Source of the DNA: Bryobacterales bacterium
GTDB lineage: Bacteria; Acidobacteriota; Terriglobia; Bryobacterales; UBA6623
Reading direction: 5' to 3'
NCBI GenBank assembly: GCA_028819575.1
Contig: JAPPLB010000119.1
Coordinates: 1-55,726, forward strand
Length of the DNA stretch: 55,726 nucleotides
Of this stretch, positions 17,511 to 26,253 are shown one piece after another. Both the position numbers and the translations under genes were made by a program. How positions within the stretch are numbered: the first letter of the stretch is position 1; each line of letters opens with the position of its first letter. Under the pieces are notes generated by a model. That model made no database searches and was not told the DNA's origin. It saw only the letters and a program-made list of their open reading frames with translations.

Positions 17511-19909
17511 TCGGAGGCTCCTGCGGCTGGTACGTTCCGGTATTGAAAAGGATAGCTCAGCGCAATCTGTTCGATCAACACGGACGGCCGATAATCCGAC
17601 TCGATGACGGCCTGGGTGATCTCCCGGATGACGGGTTCGTCGTAGTAGGCCAAGGGCCGTCCCAAGGCAAAAGCAAGCATGCGCTCGGTCACCGTCCGGA
17701 CGAAGGTTTCCTTGCGGCTCAGCAGAATGTCCTTGAGTTCGGCGGGGCCGTTGAAGTGCTCGCCATCGGGCAGCTCGCCCACCGTATCGAGGGGCCGGTC
17801 GTTCTCGTCCGTCAGGCGCCAGCGGCCGATGGCGTCGTAGTTTTCCAGTCCGTACCCGATCGGGTCGATGCGGTCATGGCAGGCAGCGCACTGCGGGGAA
17901 TCGCGGTGTTGCTCGAAGCGCTGCCGAAGCGTGAGGCCTTCTGTCGCCGGGGTCGGCTCGGGCAGGTCGCCCGCGTCGGGAGGAGGCGGCGGCAATTCCT
18001 GCCCCAACAATGTCTCGAGCACCCACTTCCCCCGCAGCACCGGGCTTGTCCGCACCGGCAACGACGCCGTCGTCAACAAACCCGCCATGCCGATCACACC
18101 GCCGCGGTTGCGGTCCTGAATGGGGACCTTGCGGAATTCCCGACCGGTGACTCCGGTGATTCCGTAGTGCGCGGCCAGTTCTTCGTTGACCGTGAGGTAA
18201 TCGGCGTCGATGAGTTGGAGCAGACTGCCGTCCTCTCGCAACAGGCGGCGAAAGAACTCGACGACTTCCCGCTTCATTGACGCCTCGAGCGAACCGCTGT
18301 ACTCCGGGAAGACGCCGGTGTCGGGTTTCGCGCTGCGGCCAAGTTCCACCGAGCCGAGCCATTGGCTGATGAACCGGTTCGAAAAAGCGTCAGACTTGGG
18401 GTCACGGATCATGCGGCGGACCTGGCCGCGAACGACATCCGGTTCACGGAGACGACCTTCCCTCGCCAGCTCGAATAGAGTTTCGTCCGGCATGGAGAGC
18501 CAGACAAAGTACGAGAGCCGCGAAGCGAGAGCGTAGTCGTCGATTCGCTGTTCCGCACCGCCGTCCTGTTCGAGCCGGTAGAGGAAGTTCGGGGAAACGA
18601 GAGCGGCCTTGAGCGAACGGCCGACGGCCTCGTCGAAGGGCAGACCCTGCCGGTCGGCCTGCTGGAAGAGCTTGAGAAGGTACTTCAACTCTTTTTCGTC
18701 GACCGGCCTGCGCCAGGCGCGGGCGGCGAACCGCTCGAGGATGCGCCTGGCGGCTTCCCGCTTCGAGGTTCCGGCATCGGGCCGGGCGATGAAAACACGG
18801 GAACCGTCGGAGAACTCGGGTGTTTCCTCTTCGATCTCGATCCAATCGAGAGAGAGAACCACCCGCGTTTCCTCGATCCTGGGTTTCTTGTCGCCTCGAG
18901 CTTCCGCTTCCTTTCTCTTGCGGCGGACCACCGCGAGAAGCTCTTGCTGCTTGTCGTTGGTTACGGCGGTCTTCTCGATGTAGCGGTGCAGCGAGAGGCG
19001 GTGATTGCCGGCGGGAATCCAGCCGCGCAGGGTGTAGACTTGCGGCTCTTCCTCAGTCGCGACGACCACGCCGCGGGCCACGATGCCGTTCGCCACGCGG
19101 ATGGTGATGCCGGGCATGCGGCCTTCCGTGCCCGAGCGCCCCCAGCACCGCACCCGGAACCGATACCAGCCGCTCCGGGGGAACTGAACGTAGCGGTAGA
19201 TGGTTTGCTGGAAGTTGTTGAGGTCGAAACCGTAGTCGAGCACCGGATGATTCATTTCGGTGCGGTACATCGTCTCGACTTCAATGCGAGTCCGGGACGG
19301 CTCCGTTCGACGGCGGGCCGCGATGAGGGCATCGGCAACTTCATGGGCGGCCTCCATGTATTTCTCCATCAGCAGCGGCGAGACGAACAGGCCGGCCCGG
19401 TCGTTGTCGAATCCGGAGTTACCGGCGCCGTCGGCCGGAAAATGGCGAGAGGGCCGAAGATCCAGGCCGGTCAGGTCACGGATCGTGTTGTCGTACTCGG
19501 TACGGTTGAGGCGAGGGATGACGGTATGGCCGGCGTTGCGGACCTTTGACCAGTCGATAGTCCGCAGAGCTTCGTCGGCCCAGTCAGCCACTGTGATTCG
19601 CTCGGCCTCATTCGGGAAAGGGGCCGCGGGCGGCATTTCCCGCTCCCGAAGGACGCGAATGACGCGCAGCCAGACATCGCGGCGTTGGGCGGCATCCCCT
19701 TGCGGACCGATCGACTGGAAGTCGATGCCGACGGTTCGCGTCTCGGGGCCATGGCAACGAATGCAATAGGCCTCCAGAACCGGCTTTACGTCTCGTTGAA
19801 AATCCAACGCGGAGTCATCGGCGAGGGCCGGCAAACCGGCCAGGGACAGAGCGGCAAGAACAGCCTGCCGGACCAGCGGCTTCCGAACCGTACACGGAGA
19901 AGAACTCAT
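17507..19909 (-). CDS. Exported cytochrome-like DUF1592-family protein
   Basis: An 800-aa secreted protein with the usual five-part order. A c-type heme site, CIRCH, lies near residue 50 after the signal peptide. Then come DUF1587 (VIPRLNRTEYDNTIRDLTG), a beta-rich middle (YRYVQFPRSGWYRFRVRCWG), DUF1595 (ILERFAARAWRRPVDEKEL), DUF1592 (ASRLSYFVWLSMPDETLFEL), DUF1588 (GLLTTASLPVRTSPVLRGKW, second heme site CAACH in CAACHDRIDPIGYG) and DUF1585 (LAFALGRPLAYYDEP). It leads the operon with the DUF1552 gene (4-nt overlap) and the NHL propeller. A periplasmic electron-transfer role is inferred from the hemes. It is transcribed divergently from the cytochrome at 20110 across 200 bp. Confidence 0.88.
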   Translation of the reverse strand: MSSSPCTVRKPLVRQAVLAALSLAGLPALADDSALDFQRDVKPVLEAYCIRCHGPETRTVGIDFQSIGPQGDAAQRRDVWLRVIRVLREREMPPAAPFPNEAERITVADWADEALRTIDWSKVRNAGHTVIPRLNRTEYDNTIRDLTGLDLRPSRHFPADGAGNSGFDNDRAGLFVSPLLMEKYMEAAHEVADALIAARRRTEPSRTRIEVETMYRTEMNHPVLDYGFDLNNFQQTIYRYVQFPRSGWYRFRVRCWGRSGTEGRMPGITIRVANGIVARGVVVATEEEPQVYTLRGWIPAGNHRLSLHRYIEKTAVTNDKQQELLAVVRRKRKEAEARGDKKPRIEETRVVLSLDWIEIEEETPEFSDGSRVFIARPDAGTSKREAARRILERFAARAWRRPVDEKELKYLLKLFQQADRQGLPFDEAVGRSLKAALVSPNFLYRLEQDGGAEQRIDDYALASRLSYFVWLSMPDETLFELAREGRLREPDVVRGQVRRMIRDPKSDAFSNRFISQWLGSVELGRSAKPDTGVFPEYSGSLEASMKREVVEFFRRLLREDGSLLQLIDADYLTVNEELAAHYGITGVTGREFRKVPIQDRNRGGVIGMAGLLTTASLPVRTSPVLRGKWVLETLLGQELPPPPPDAGDLPEPTPATEGLTLRQRFEQHRDSPQCAACHDRIDPIGYGLENYDAIGRWRLTDENDRPLDTVGELPDGEHFNGPAELKDILLSRKETFVRTVTERMLAFALGRPLAYYDEPVIREITQAVIESDYRPSVLIEQIALSYPFQYRNVPAAGASE

Positions 19910-20109
19910 GGGCTGCTGGAGAACCGATCGACCCCGTTCATTATGCCTGAATCAGGCCCACACGACTCGGCTTAGCCTTGTCGATCCGCCGGCTCTGCGG
20001 ATCGTCCGGGCTCATGGACCCCTGACGACCCCTGTGAGATACTGTTAGCGCCAAGCTTCACCATTGCCTTTGCACGCGGGGTGATCTCAACGCGACCGGG
20101 GACACGCGA
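19910..20109. promoter_or_regulatory. Divergent promoter region between two cytochrome operons
   Basis: These 200 bp separate the divergent DUF1592 and PSCyt/PSD1 genes and must contain both promoters. I see no convincing -35/-10 pair or strong palindrome, only a GC-rich stretch with the inverted CCGGCTCTGCGG near 19988. Shared control of the two operons is inferred from geometry alone. Confidence 0.35.
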
Positions 20110-22542
20110 ATGAGTTGCGCAAGCCTACGGCCCGGCTGGCCCGTCACCGTACCGCGGACGTTTCTCCTTCTTGTCTTCGCATCAGCCTTCGGTCAGTGGG
20201 CTGAAGGCGCTGACAAGGTTTCTCCGGACGACCTGCATTTCTTCGAAAGCAAGATCCGGCCGGCATTGGCCCGCCACTGCTACGGCTGCCACTCCGCCGA
20301 GGCCAAAACCGCCATGGGCGGGCTGAGGCTCGATAGTCGAGACGGTGTCCTGCGCGGCGGCAACCGGGGAGAGGCGATCGTACCCGGCAGTGTCGACGAC
20401 AGCCTGCTGCTCGAGGCGCTGAGTTACGAATCCGACCTGAAGATGCCTCCGACGGGCAAGCTGTCCGAGCAGGTAATCGCGGACTTCAGGCAATGGATCG
20501 AGAGTGGAGCCCCGGACCCGAGAGTACAGGCGGTCGCCAAACAAGAATCCCAGATCGACCTGAAAAAGGGGCGGCGGTACTGGGCATTCCAAGCCCCCGA
20601 GCGGCCGAAACTCCCGCCCGTGAACGATCTTTCCTGGCCGCGAGGGGCAGTGGATCAGTTCCTCCTCGCGAAGCGCGAGGAGGCCGGCCTGCCGGCCGTC
20701 GCCGACGCTGACCGTCCCGCGCTTCTTCGCCGCGCCACGTTCGATCTGCTCGGCCTGCCTCCGACGCCGAAGGAAATCGACTCCTTTGTCAATGACCCGG
20801 ATGAGAATGCCTTCCGGAAGGTGGTCGACCGTTTGCTGCAATCTCCCCGGTTCGGCGAACGTTGGGGGCGTCATTGGCTCGATGTCGCCCGCTACGGCGA
20901 AACCATGGGCCGAACGCTGAACTATCCCTTTCCGGTAGCCTGGCGCTACCGCGATTACGTCATCGACGCCTTCAACCGCGATAAACCCTACGACCGGTTC
21001 GTCCGCGAGCAAATCGCCGGCGATCTGCTGCCCTCCGAATCCGACTGGCAACGGCGCGAGCAGGTGACAGCGACGGGGTTTCTCGCTCTGGGCGCCCACG
21101 ATCTCAACGAGCCGGACCGAACGCTCTATCCGATGGACGTGGCCGACGAGATGATCAACGTGACTTCGCGCACCATCCTGGGGCTGACCGTCGGATGCGC
21201 CCGTTGTCACGATCACAAGTTCGATCCGATTCCGACGCGTGACTATTACGCGCTGGCCGGGATCTTTCGCAGCACCGAACTCAAGGGTGGGCTGCGCCAG
21301 CGTCCCAAGGATGGCGCCTACTTCAAAGTCGACAAGCTCTTGCGGCTGAAGCGGGCATCGGGCTCCGCAGAATCAGGGACCGGCTGGGCCGAGCTGCGGC
21401 GGGCCGAGCTGTGGCGACAGATCGCAGACGCCATCAAAGCCGAGGACCGGAAGAAGATTCGGGACCTGTCGAAGAAACTCGATGAGTTGCCTTTGCCGTG
21501 GAACGTGGCGATGGGCGTCAAGGACAGTGACGCCATACAGCCTTGCCGCATCAACATCGGAGGCGACCCCCACACTCTCGGCGAAGAAGTTCCGCGCGGA
21601 TTCCTGCAGGTGCTCGATCGGGAGGCCGCCAGCGGGCCGAACATCAGCGACAGCGAAAGCGGCCGCCGGCAACTGGCGCAATGGCTGGTGCGGCGGGACA
21701 ACCCGCTTACGGCGCGAGTGATGGTGAACCGCATCTGGCACCACCTGTTCGGCCGCGGCCTGGTTCCCAGCGTCGACAATTTCGGAAAGATGGGCGAAAA
21801 GCCCTCGCATCCGGGATTGCTGGACTACCTGGCGGTCCAATTCATGGACCAGGGCTGGTCGGTGAAGAGCGTCATTCGGGAAATCATGCTCAGCCGCAGC
21901 TATCAGCTTTCGACCGGGTTTCACCGCGCGAACTTCGAGAACGATCCCGACAACAAGCTGCTGTGGCGCATGAATCGGCGACGGCTGGAAGTCGAGGCGA
22001 TTCGGGACGCGATGTTGTTCGTCAGCAGGGAACTGAAGCTCGAGCCGCCACGCGGGTCGCCGGTTCAGCGGTGGAAAAGAAACGTCCAGGTGAGAACGGG
22101 GAACAAGCAGTTGGAGCCCTGGGACATGGAGCAGAACTATCGAAGCGTCTACGTTCCCGTCATACGGACTCAACTCAGCCGGTTCTTCGAGACGTTCGAC
22201 TTCCCCGAGTCCAGTGAAGCGGACGGTGCGCGCGACGTTACGACCGTCGCGACCCAGGCTCTCTTCTTCTTGAACAGCCCGTTTGCGCGAAGGCAGGCGA
22301 ATGCCGCCTCCGAACGGCTTCTGGCCTCGACTGCGGACGACCGCGCCCGTGTGAAGCAGGTGTACCGCCAGGTCCTTTCGAGGGAACCGACGCGGCAGGA
22401 GCTGGAGCAGGCGCTTGCCTTTGTTCGGAGCGCCTACGGCACGACGAATCAGACCGAGTCCTCGGCGCCGCAGGCGCAACAGGCGTGGGCTCGGCTGTAT
22501 CAGGCATTGTTCGGCAGCGCCGAGTTCCGCTATCGTGGGTGA
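20110..22542 (+). CDS. Exported planctomycete-type cytochrome (PSCyt1, DUF1549, DUF1553)
   Basis: An 810-aa secreted protein with the standard single-PSCyt1 architecture. After a signal peptide come CYGCH (residues 57-61) with GGLRLDSRDGVLRGG, DUF1549 (AVDQFLLAKREEAG through FGERWGRHWLDVARYGETMG), a second heme-type motif CARCH at 363-367 ([18 protein letters not shown]) and DUF1553 (NPLTARVMVNRIWHHLFGRG, LLWRMNRRRLEVEAIRDAM). The ATG at 20110 has only GGGGA upstream, but no better start precedes the signal peptide. It forms a plus-strand operon with the DUF1501 gene 42 bp downstream, repeating the pairing seen at 10093-14518 and 30604-35315. Confidence 0.88.
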   Translation: MSCASLRPGWPVTVPRTFLLLVFASAFGQWAEGADKVSPDDLHFFESKIRPALARHCYGCHSAEAKTAMGGLRLDSRDGVLRGGNRGEAIVPGSVDDSLLLEALSYESDLKMPPTGKLSEQVIADFRQWIESGAPDPRVQAVAKQESQIDLKKGRRYWAFQAPERPKLPPVNDLSWPRGAVDQFLLAKREEAGLPAVADADRPALLRRATFDLLGLPPTPKEIDSFVNDPDENAFRKVVDRLLQSPRFGERWGRHWLDVARYGETMGRTLNYPFPVAWRYRDYVIDAFNRDKPYDRFVREQIAGDLLPSESDWQRREQVTATGFLALGAHDLNEPDRTLYPMDVADEMINVTSRTILGLTVGCARCHDHKFDPIPTRDYYALAGIFRSTELKGGLRQRPKDGAYFKVDKLLRLKRASGSAESGTGWAELRRAELWRQIADAIKAEDRKKIRDLSKKLDELPLPWNVAMGVKDSDAIQPCRINIGGDPHTLGEEVPRGFLQVLDREAASGPNISDSESGRRQLAQWLVRRDNPLTARVMVNRIWHHLFGRGLVPSVDNFGKMGEKPSHPGLLDYLAVQFMDQGWSVKSVIREIMLSRSYQLSTGFHRANFENDPDNKLLWRMNRRRLEVEAIRDAMLFVSRELKLEPPRGSPVQRWKRNVQVRTGNKQLEPWDMEQNYRSVYVPVIRTQLSRFFETFDFPESSEADGARDVTTVATQALFFLNSPFARRQANAASERLLASTADDRARVKQVYRQVLSREPTRQELEQALAFVRSAYGTTNQTESSAPQAQQAWARLYQALFGSAEFRYRG

Positions 22543-22584
22543 GGAACGACAGGGGGACCGACCAGCACCAGCGAGGACCAGACG

Positions 22585-23970
22585 ATGACGGACCCAAGAT
22601 GCACACGCCGGACGCTGTTGAAGAACGCCGCCTGTGGGTTCGGCTATCTCGCCTGGGCGGGCTTGGCAAGCGAACAAGCCGCACTCGCAAACGGTTTCCG
22701 GAATCCTCTCCTGCCGAAGAAGCCCCACTTCGAAGCCAAGGCGAAGCGCGTCATCTTGATGTTCATGCAGGGCGGTCCCAGCCAGCATGACACGTTCGAA
22801 TACAATCCCGAGCTTGACAAGGCTGCCGGCCGGGAAATCGGCTCCGAACTGAACGGTGTTCAGACGAGCGGCAAGATCCTGCCCGCCCAATTCAAGTTCC
22901 AGCGGCATGGTCAAAGCGGAATCTACATTTCCGAGATCTTTCCCGAATTGGCGAAGCATGCCGACGACCTGTGCCTGCTGAACGGCATGCACACCGATAC
23001 TCCGGCCCATCCGCAGGCCACCGTCTTCGCGCACACCGGCAGCATCACCTTCGTGCGGCCTTCCATCGGAGCTTGGGCGCTCTACGGCCTGGGGACGGAA
23101 AATCAGGATCTGCCCGGCTTCGTCACGATCAACCCGCCCGTATTCGGCGGAGCGCAGCTCTATGGCTCGGCATTCATGCCCGCCACCTATCAAGGGACAC
23201 GAATCAACATCAAGAAGGACCAGGATCCGATCGAGAACATCCGTAACGCCCGCATCTCAAGCAGGGAGCAACGCGAGCAGATCGACTTCATCCAGTCCAT
23301 GAACCGCAACATGCTGGAGCGCGCCGAGGTCGACCGGCAGTTGGAGGGCATCATCCAGTCGTACGAGCTTGCCTTTCGGATGCAGAACGCCGTGCCGCAA
23401 GTCATGGACATATCGCGCGAGTCCGAGAAAACCAGGCAGATGTATGGCCTGGACGACGATGCGACGAAGAATTTTGGGACACAGTGCCTGCTGGCGCGCC
23501 GGATGGCGGAAGCCGGCGTCCGCTTCATCGAGATCGGCCACAGGGGCTGGGACCAGCACGCCAAGATCCGCGAGCGCCTGCGAAAGAATGCAACCGCCGT
23601 CGACCGGCCGATCGCGGCGCTCATCACCGATTTGAAGCAGAGAGGCCTTCTCGACGAAACGTTGCTCGTCTGGGGCGGCGAATTCGGCCGGTCATCATAC
23701 GAACAGAATGACAAGTCCGACGGACGCCGCCACAACCACCGCGGCTACACCATGTGGATGGCGGGAGGCGGCGTCAAAGGCGGTCTCCAGCATGGGGCTT
23801 GCGACGTTACGGGCGCAGCGGTTGAAGGCCGTGTCCATCTCCACGATCTTCACGCCACCATCCTCCACCAGTTCGGCCTCGACCACACGAAGCTCACCTA
23901 CCGCTATGCCGGGCGCGACTTCCGGCTCACCGACGTCCACGGCAAGGTCGCCACCGACATCCTGGCCTAG
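22585..23970 (+). CDS. Tat-exported DUF1501 protein
   Basis: A 461-aa DUF1501 protein starting with a twin-arginine segment, CTRRTLLKNAACGFGYLAWAGL. Shared landmarks are VILMFMQGGPSQHDTFEYNPEL, LYGLGTENQDLPGFV, RFIEIGHRGWDQHAKIRERL, VWGGEFGRSSYEQN and RRHNHRGYTMWMAGGGVKGG. GAGG lies about 9 nt before the ATG. It is the second gene of the plus-strand operon with the heme protein 20110-22542; here the cytochrome comes first, the reverse of the minus-strand operon at 10093-14518. Confidence 0.88.
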   Translation: MTDPRCTRRTLLKNAACGFGYLAWAGLASEQAALANGFRNPLLPKKPHFEAKAKRVILMFMQGGPSQHDTFEYNPELDKAAGREIGSELNGVQTSGKILPAQFKFQRHGQSGIYISEIFPELAKHADDLCLLNGMHTDTPAHPQATVFAHTGSITFVRPSIGAWALYGLGTENQDLPGFVTINPPVFGGAQLYGSAFMPATYQGTRINIKKDQDPIENIRNARISSREQREQIDFIQSMNRNMLERAEVDRQLEGIIQSYELAFRMQNAVPQVMDISRESEKTRQMYGLDDDATKNFGTQCLLARRMAEAGVRFIEIGHRGWDQHAKIRERLRKNATAVDRPIAALITDLKQRGLLDETLLVWGGEFGRSSYEQNDKSDGRRHNHRGYTMWMAGGGVKGGLQHGACDVTGAAVEGRVHLHDLHATILHQFGLDHTKLTYRYAGRDFRLTDVHGKVATDILA

Positions 23971-24204
23971 GTTTTCGAAAGTTGCGTTCGGTCGACTGGC
24001 GGTCGAGCCCTCGGGGTAGCGAATCCGGCCACGAGCGAGATCGCCCTTGTTCTCGCCAAGATCGACCACTGGTGCGGAGTCCATTCCGGTTCGGAACGTC
24101 ACGTCACATCTTGTTGCGGTGTCAGTGTTTTACCAGGGACTTTCCACCTTATGCTAAAGACCGATCTTCCACCAAGGTGGATTGATGATTCGGAGGCTGG
24201 TCAG

Positions 24205-25299
24205 ATGATCCGCAAGCTGGGAATCGGTATCGGGACGGCGATGGTGCTGCTCTTTGTCCTGGAGAGCGCGGCGTGGCTGCTGCTATCGCTAGGCTCCGGG
24301 CCGGCGCCCGGCTTCCTGGTGTCACGCGGCGGAGAATTTCACCGCCGACTGGCCAGGGGGTTCGACGGGACCTCACGGGGACCTCTGGCCGTAGACCCGC
24401 ACCTGGGCTACGCACTCGAGCCGGCTTTCCAGGTCTTCGGAGAGGGAGAAGGGGAAGGCGTTCTCCGCATCGTGGTCCTGGGAGGCTCCACCACCGATCC
24501 GTTCAATCAGGGACACTGGTCCGGCACCCTCTCGAAGCTCCTGGCGAGTGAGGGGATTGCGGCTCGCATCCACAACGGCGGCGTCGGCAGCTACTCCACC
24601 AACCAGGAAGTGATCAAGCTGATCCGGGACGCCCTGGCTCTGACCCCCCACGTGGTGGTCTCGGTGGACGGCGTCAACGACCTGGGTCTGGTCAAGTCCA
24701 TCTCCCCGTCGACTCCGATGGTGAACGAGCCCCAGCGGGAGATCATGGAATACGTGGCCGGCTCGGCCTCGCAGAGCGTGTTCCTGCCCAACCTGGCGCG
24801 TCTACTGGGGTCCGGCGAAGAGATCCTGCAGGAGCCTCACTGGGGTCATCCGGCCGAAATGAAGGCCGAAGAGGTTTGGGAGAAGAACGTGCGCATCATG
24901 AACGCCGTCTGCCGGGAGTTCGGCATCCGTTACCTGGCGATCCTGCAACCCATCATGGGATTCGGGAGCTATGAGCGGTCACCCCGCGAAGAAGAGATGT
25001 GGGAGCAGCGGAGTCAGCGGATGCGTCCGGACGGGACGCCCTACCACGAGGCCCTGACCCGCTATTACAAGGCGGCCCAGGTCCGTTGCGAGCGCCTTCC
25101 CTACTGCGCCGATCTGACCGGGATCTACGCCGGGGAAAGCGACCTTTACGGCGATCCGCGCCATCCCAACCCCGAGGGATACCGCCTGTTGGGAGAAGCC
25201 ATCCATCAGGAACTTCGGGACCGCGGCCTACTGGTGTTGCCTGCGGATCGTGAATCGGGACTGCAAGGAGATGCCGGCCGGGACCGTCGAGAGCCTTGA
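24205..25299 (+). CDS. Membrane-anchored SGNH/GDSL-type hydrolase
   Basis: A 364-aa protein with one N-terminal membrane segment (IGIGTAMVLLFVLESAAWLLL) and an SGNH esterase domain facing the periplasm. The blocks are visible: nucleophile in VVLGGSTTD, block III Asn in SVDGVNDLG and the Asp/His pair in DPRHPNPEGYRLL near the C-terminus. Such enzymes cleave acyl, often acetyl, esters from carbohydrates. The ATG at 24205 follows GGAGG by 8 nt; an in-frame ATG at 24151 adds 18 non-hydrophobic residues and has no such site. It is a single gene after the DUF1501 operon; any link to it is only positional. Confidence 0.75.
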   Translation: MIRKLGIGIGTAMVLLFVLESAAWLLLSLGSGPAPGFLVSRGGEFHRRLARGFDGTSRGPLAVDPHLGYALEPAFQVFGEGEGEGVLRIVVLGGSTTDPFNQGHWSGTLSKLLASEGIAARIHNGGVGSYSTNQEVIKLIRDALALTPHVVVSVDGVNDLGLVKSISPSTPMVNEPQREIMEYVAGSASQSVFLPNLARLLGSGEEILQEPHWGHPAEMKAEEVWEKNVRIMNAVCREFGIRYLAILQPIMGFGSYERSPREEEMWEQRSQRMRPDGTPYHEALTRYYKAAQVRCERLPYCADLTGIYAGESDLYGDPRHPNPEGYRLLGEAIHQELRDRGLLVLPADRESGLQGDAGRDRREP

Positions 25300-25341
25300 T
25301 CAGTCGGGCTGCCGCCGCATTTATGATTCATGGCTTCTTGC

Positions 25342-25632
25342 TTAACGGTACACCTTGCCGCGGCTACCGACCCTCACTGCGAGCACCCGCAAAGCGTCCT
25401 GCTCGATGCGGGCGATAATGCGGTAGTCACCCACTCTCCGCGCGGCGGCGTACTTCCAAAACTCGCCTAGCCTGGAACCCTTGAAACCCGTGAGGGCCTC
25501 GCCGATGCTGCGCGGATCGTCCAGAGTGGCAACACGGCCGTGCAGAAAGGCAAGGACGCGCCTAGCCGTCTGCCGGTCGAGCTTATCTAAGTCTCTTACG
25601 GCGGCGCGGTCAAGCTCAACCTTCCAAGCCAT
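25342..25632 (-). CDS. RelE/ParE-family toxin
   Basis: A 96-aa protein with the RelE/ParE fold pattern: MAWKVELDRAAVRDLDKLD at the start, KGSRLGEFWKYAAARRVGDYRII in the middle and ALRVLAVRVGSRGKVYR at the end. The C-terminal basic Arg/Lys/Tyr motif fits an RNA-cleaving RelE-type toxin. It overlaps the upstream antitoxin by 17 bp, the standard antitoxin-then-toxin order. Confidence 0.85.
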   Translation of the reverse strand: MAWKVELDRAAVRDLDKLDRQTARRVLAFLHGRVATLDDPRSIGEALTGFKGSRLGEFWKYAAARRVGDYRIIARIEQDALRVLAVRVGSRGKVYR

Positions 25633-25846
25633 AGCGCTTCATCACTTCTTCAAGAGGTACGGTCTCGGACTTCCCGGCTCGAATGTCGATCAGGCGTTGC
25701 TCGGCAAGGGACAAGTCCTCCAGATCGTCCAGATTTTCCTTGATGGCTTCGATCATGTCGAAGATCCTGCTGCGGCCGGTCAAGCCGGTCAACCGTTGCA
25801 GGCGTCGAGAGACCTCATCAGACCAGCGAAGGGCTTCGGGATTCAT
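25616..25846 (-). CDS. Antitoxin of the RelBE-like module
   Basis: A 76-aa protein with an N-terminal ribbon-helix-helix-like segment (SDEVSRRLQRLTGLTGRSRIFDMIEAIKE, given here as part of residues 9-37) and an acidic C-terminal tail (LIDIRAGKSETVPLEEVMKRYGLEG) that would wrap the toxin. Its 3' end overlaps the toxin gene by 17 bp. It likely represses its own promoter; a TATAAT box lies about 38 bp upstream. Confidence 0.75.
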   Translation of the reverse strand: MNPEALRWSDEVSRRLQRLTGLTGRSRIFDMIEAIKENLDDLEDLSLAEQRLIDIRAGKSETVPLEEVMKRYGLEG

Positions 25847-25883
25847 GACCGCTCTCGGGGCGTGTTTTAGCCGTATTGACAGT

Positions 25884-25889
25884 ATTATA
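25884..25889 (-). promoter_or_regulatory. Candidate -10 box of the RelBE-like operon
   Basis: TATAAT occurs on the minus strand about 38 bp before the antitoxin ATG at 25846. It sits inside the AT-rich stretch CTATAATACTGTCAATAC, in otherwise GC-rich DNA. No clear -35 matches TTGACA at 16-18 bp. Confidence 0.4.
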
Positions 25890-26059
25890 GATGCGCTCCT
25901 GCTCCAGTATGGAAAGAGGCTAGCCTGCTCAAATGGGAATTAGGAGCGTCGAACTGATTTCGGTCTTGGCCGGTCGCACAGCGCGGGGCGGTGCGACCAT
26001 GACCTCTTTGCAGAGCATATACGGCAGGTGAGGCCCGGGCTCTGGTGATGATCAATGGG

Positions 26060-26239
26060 TAGCCTGCCTATCTCACCACTCGACGGCCGCAGCACGCGAG
26101 AAAAAGGCCGTGATTGGTGAAAAACAAAAAAGCCGTGATTCCTAAAAACCATTTGTGGCGGCCTGGTTCGCTCCAGAAAGAAATGTCTGACGGCCGTCTC
26201 ACGCACTTCACCTCGCCACGTGGTGAGACAGGCGGGCTA
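26060..26239. repeat. MITE-like dispersed repeat R3 (complete, interior class B)
   Basis: A complete 180-bp copy with diverged termini (TAGCCTGCCTATCTCACCAC and GTGGTGAGACAGGCGGGCTA). The interior is of the second type: it carries GAAAAAGGCCGTGATT and GGCCTGGTTCGCTCCAGAAA, shared with R7, before the common TCTCACGCACTTCACCTCGCCACG block. It ends 14 bp before the chosen start of the mannonate dehydratase gene. Confidence 0.85.
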
Positions 26240-26253
26240 TAGTGTTCAGCGCC

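Noticed and set aside
21373..23193. A 606-codon open frame on the minus strand
   Set aside because: It runs antisense through the end of one cytochrome gene and the start of the DUF1501 gene; no motif, no start signal.
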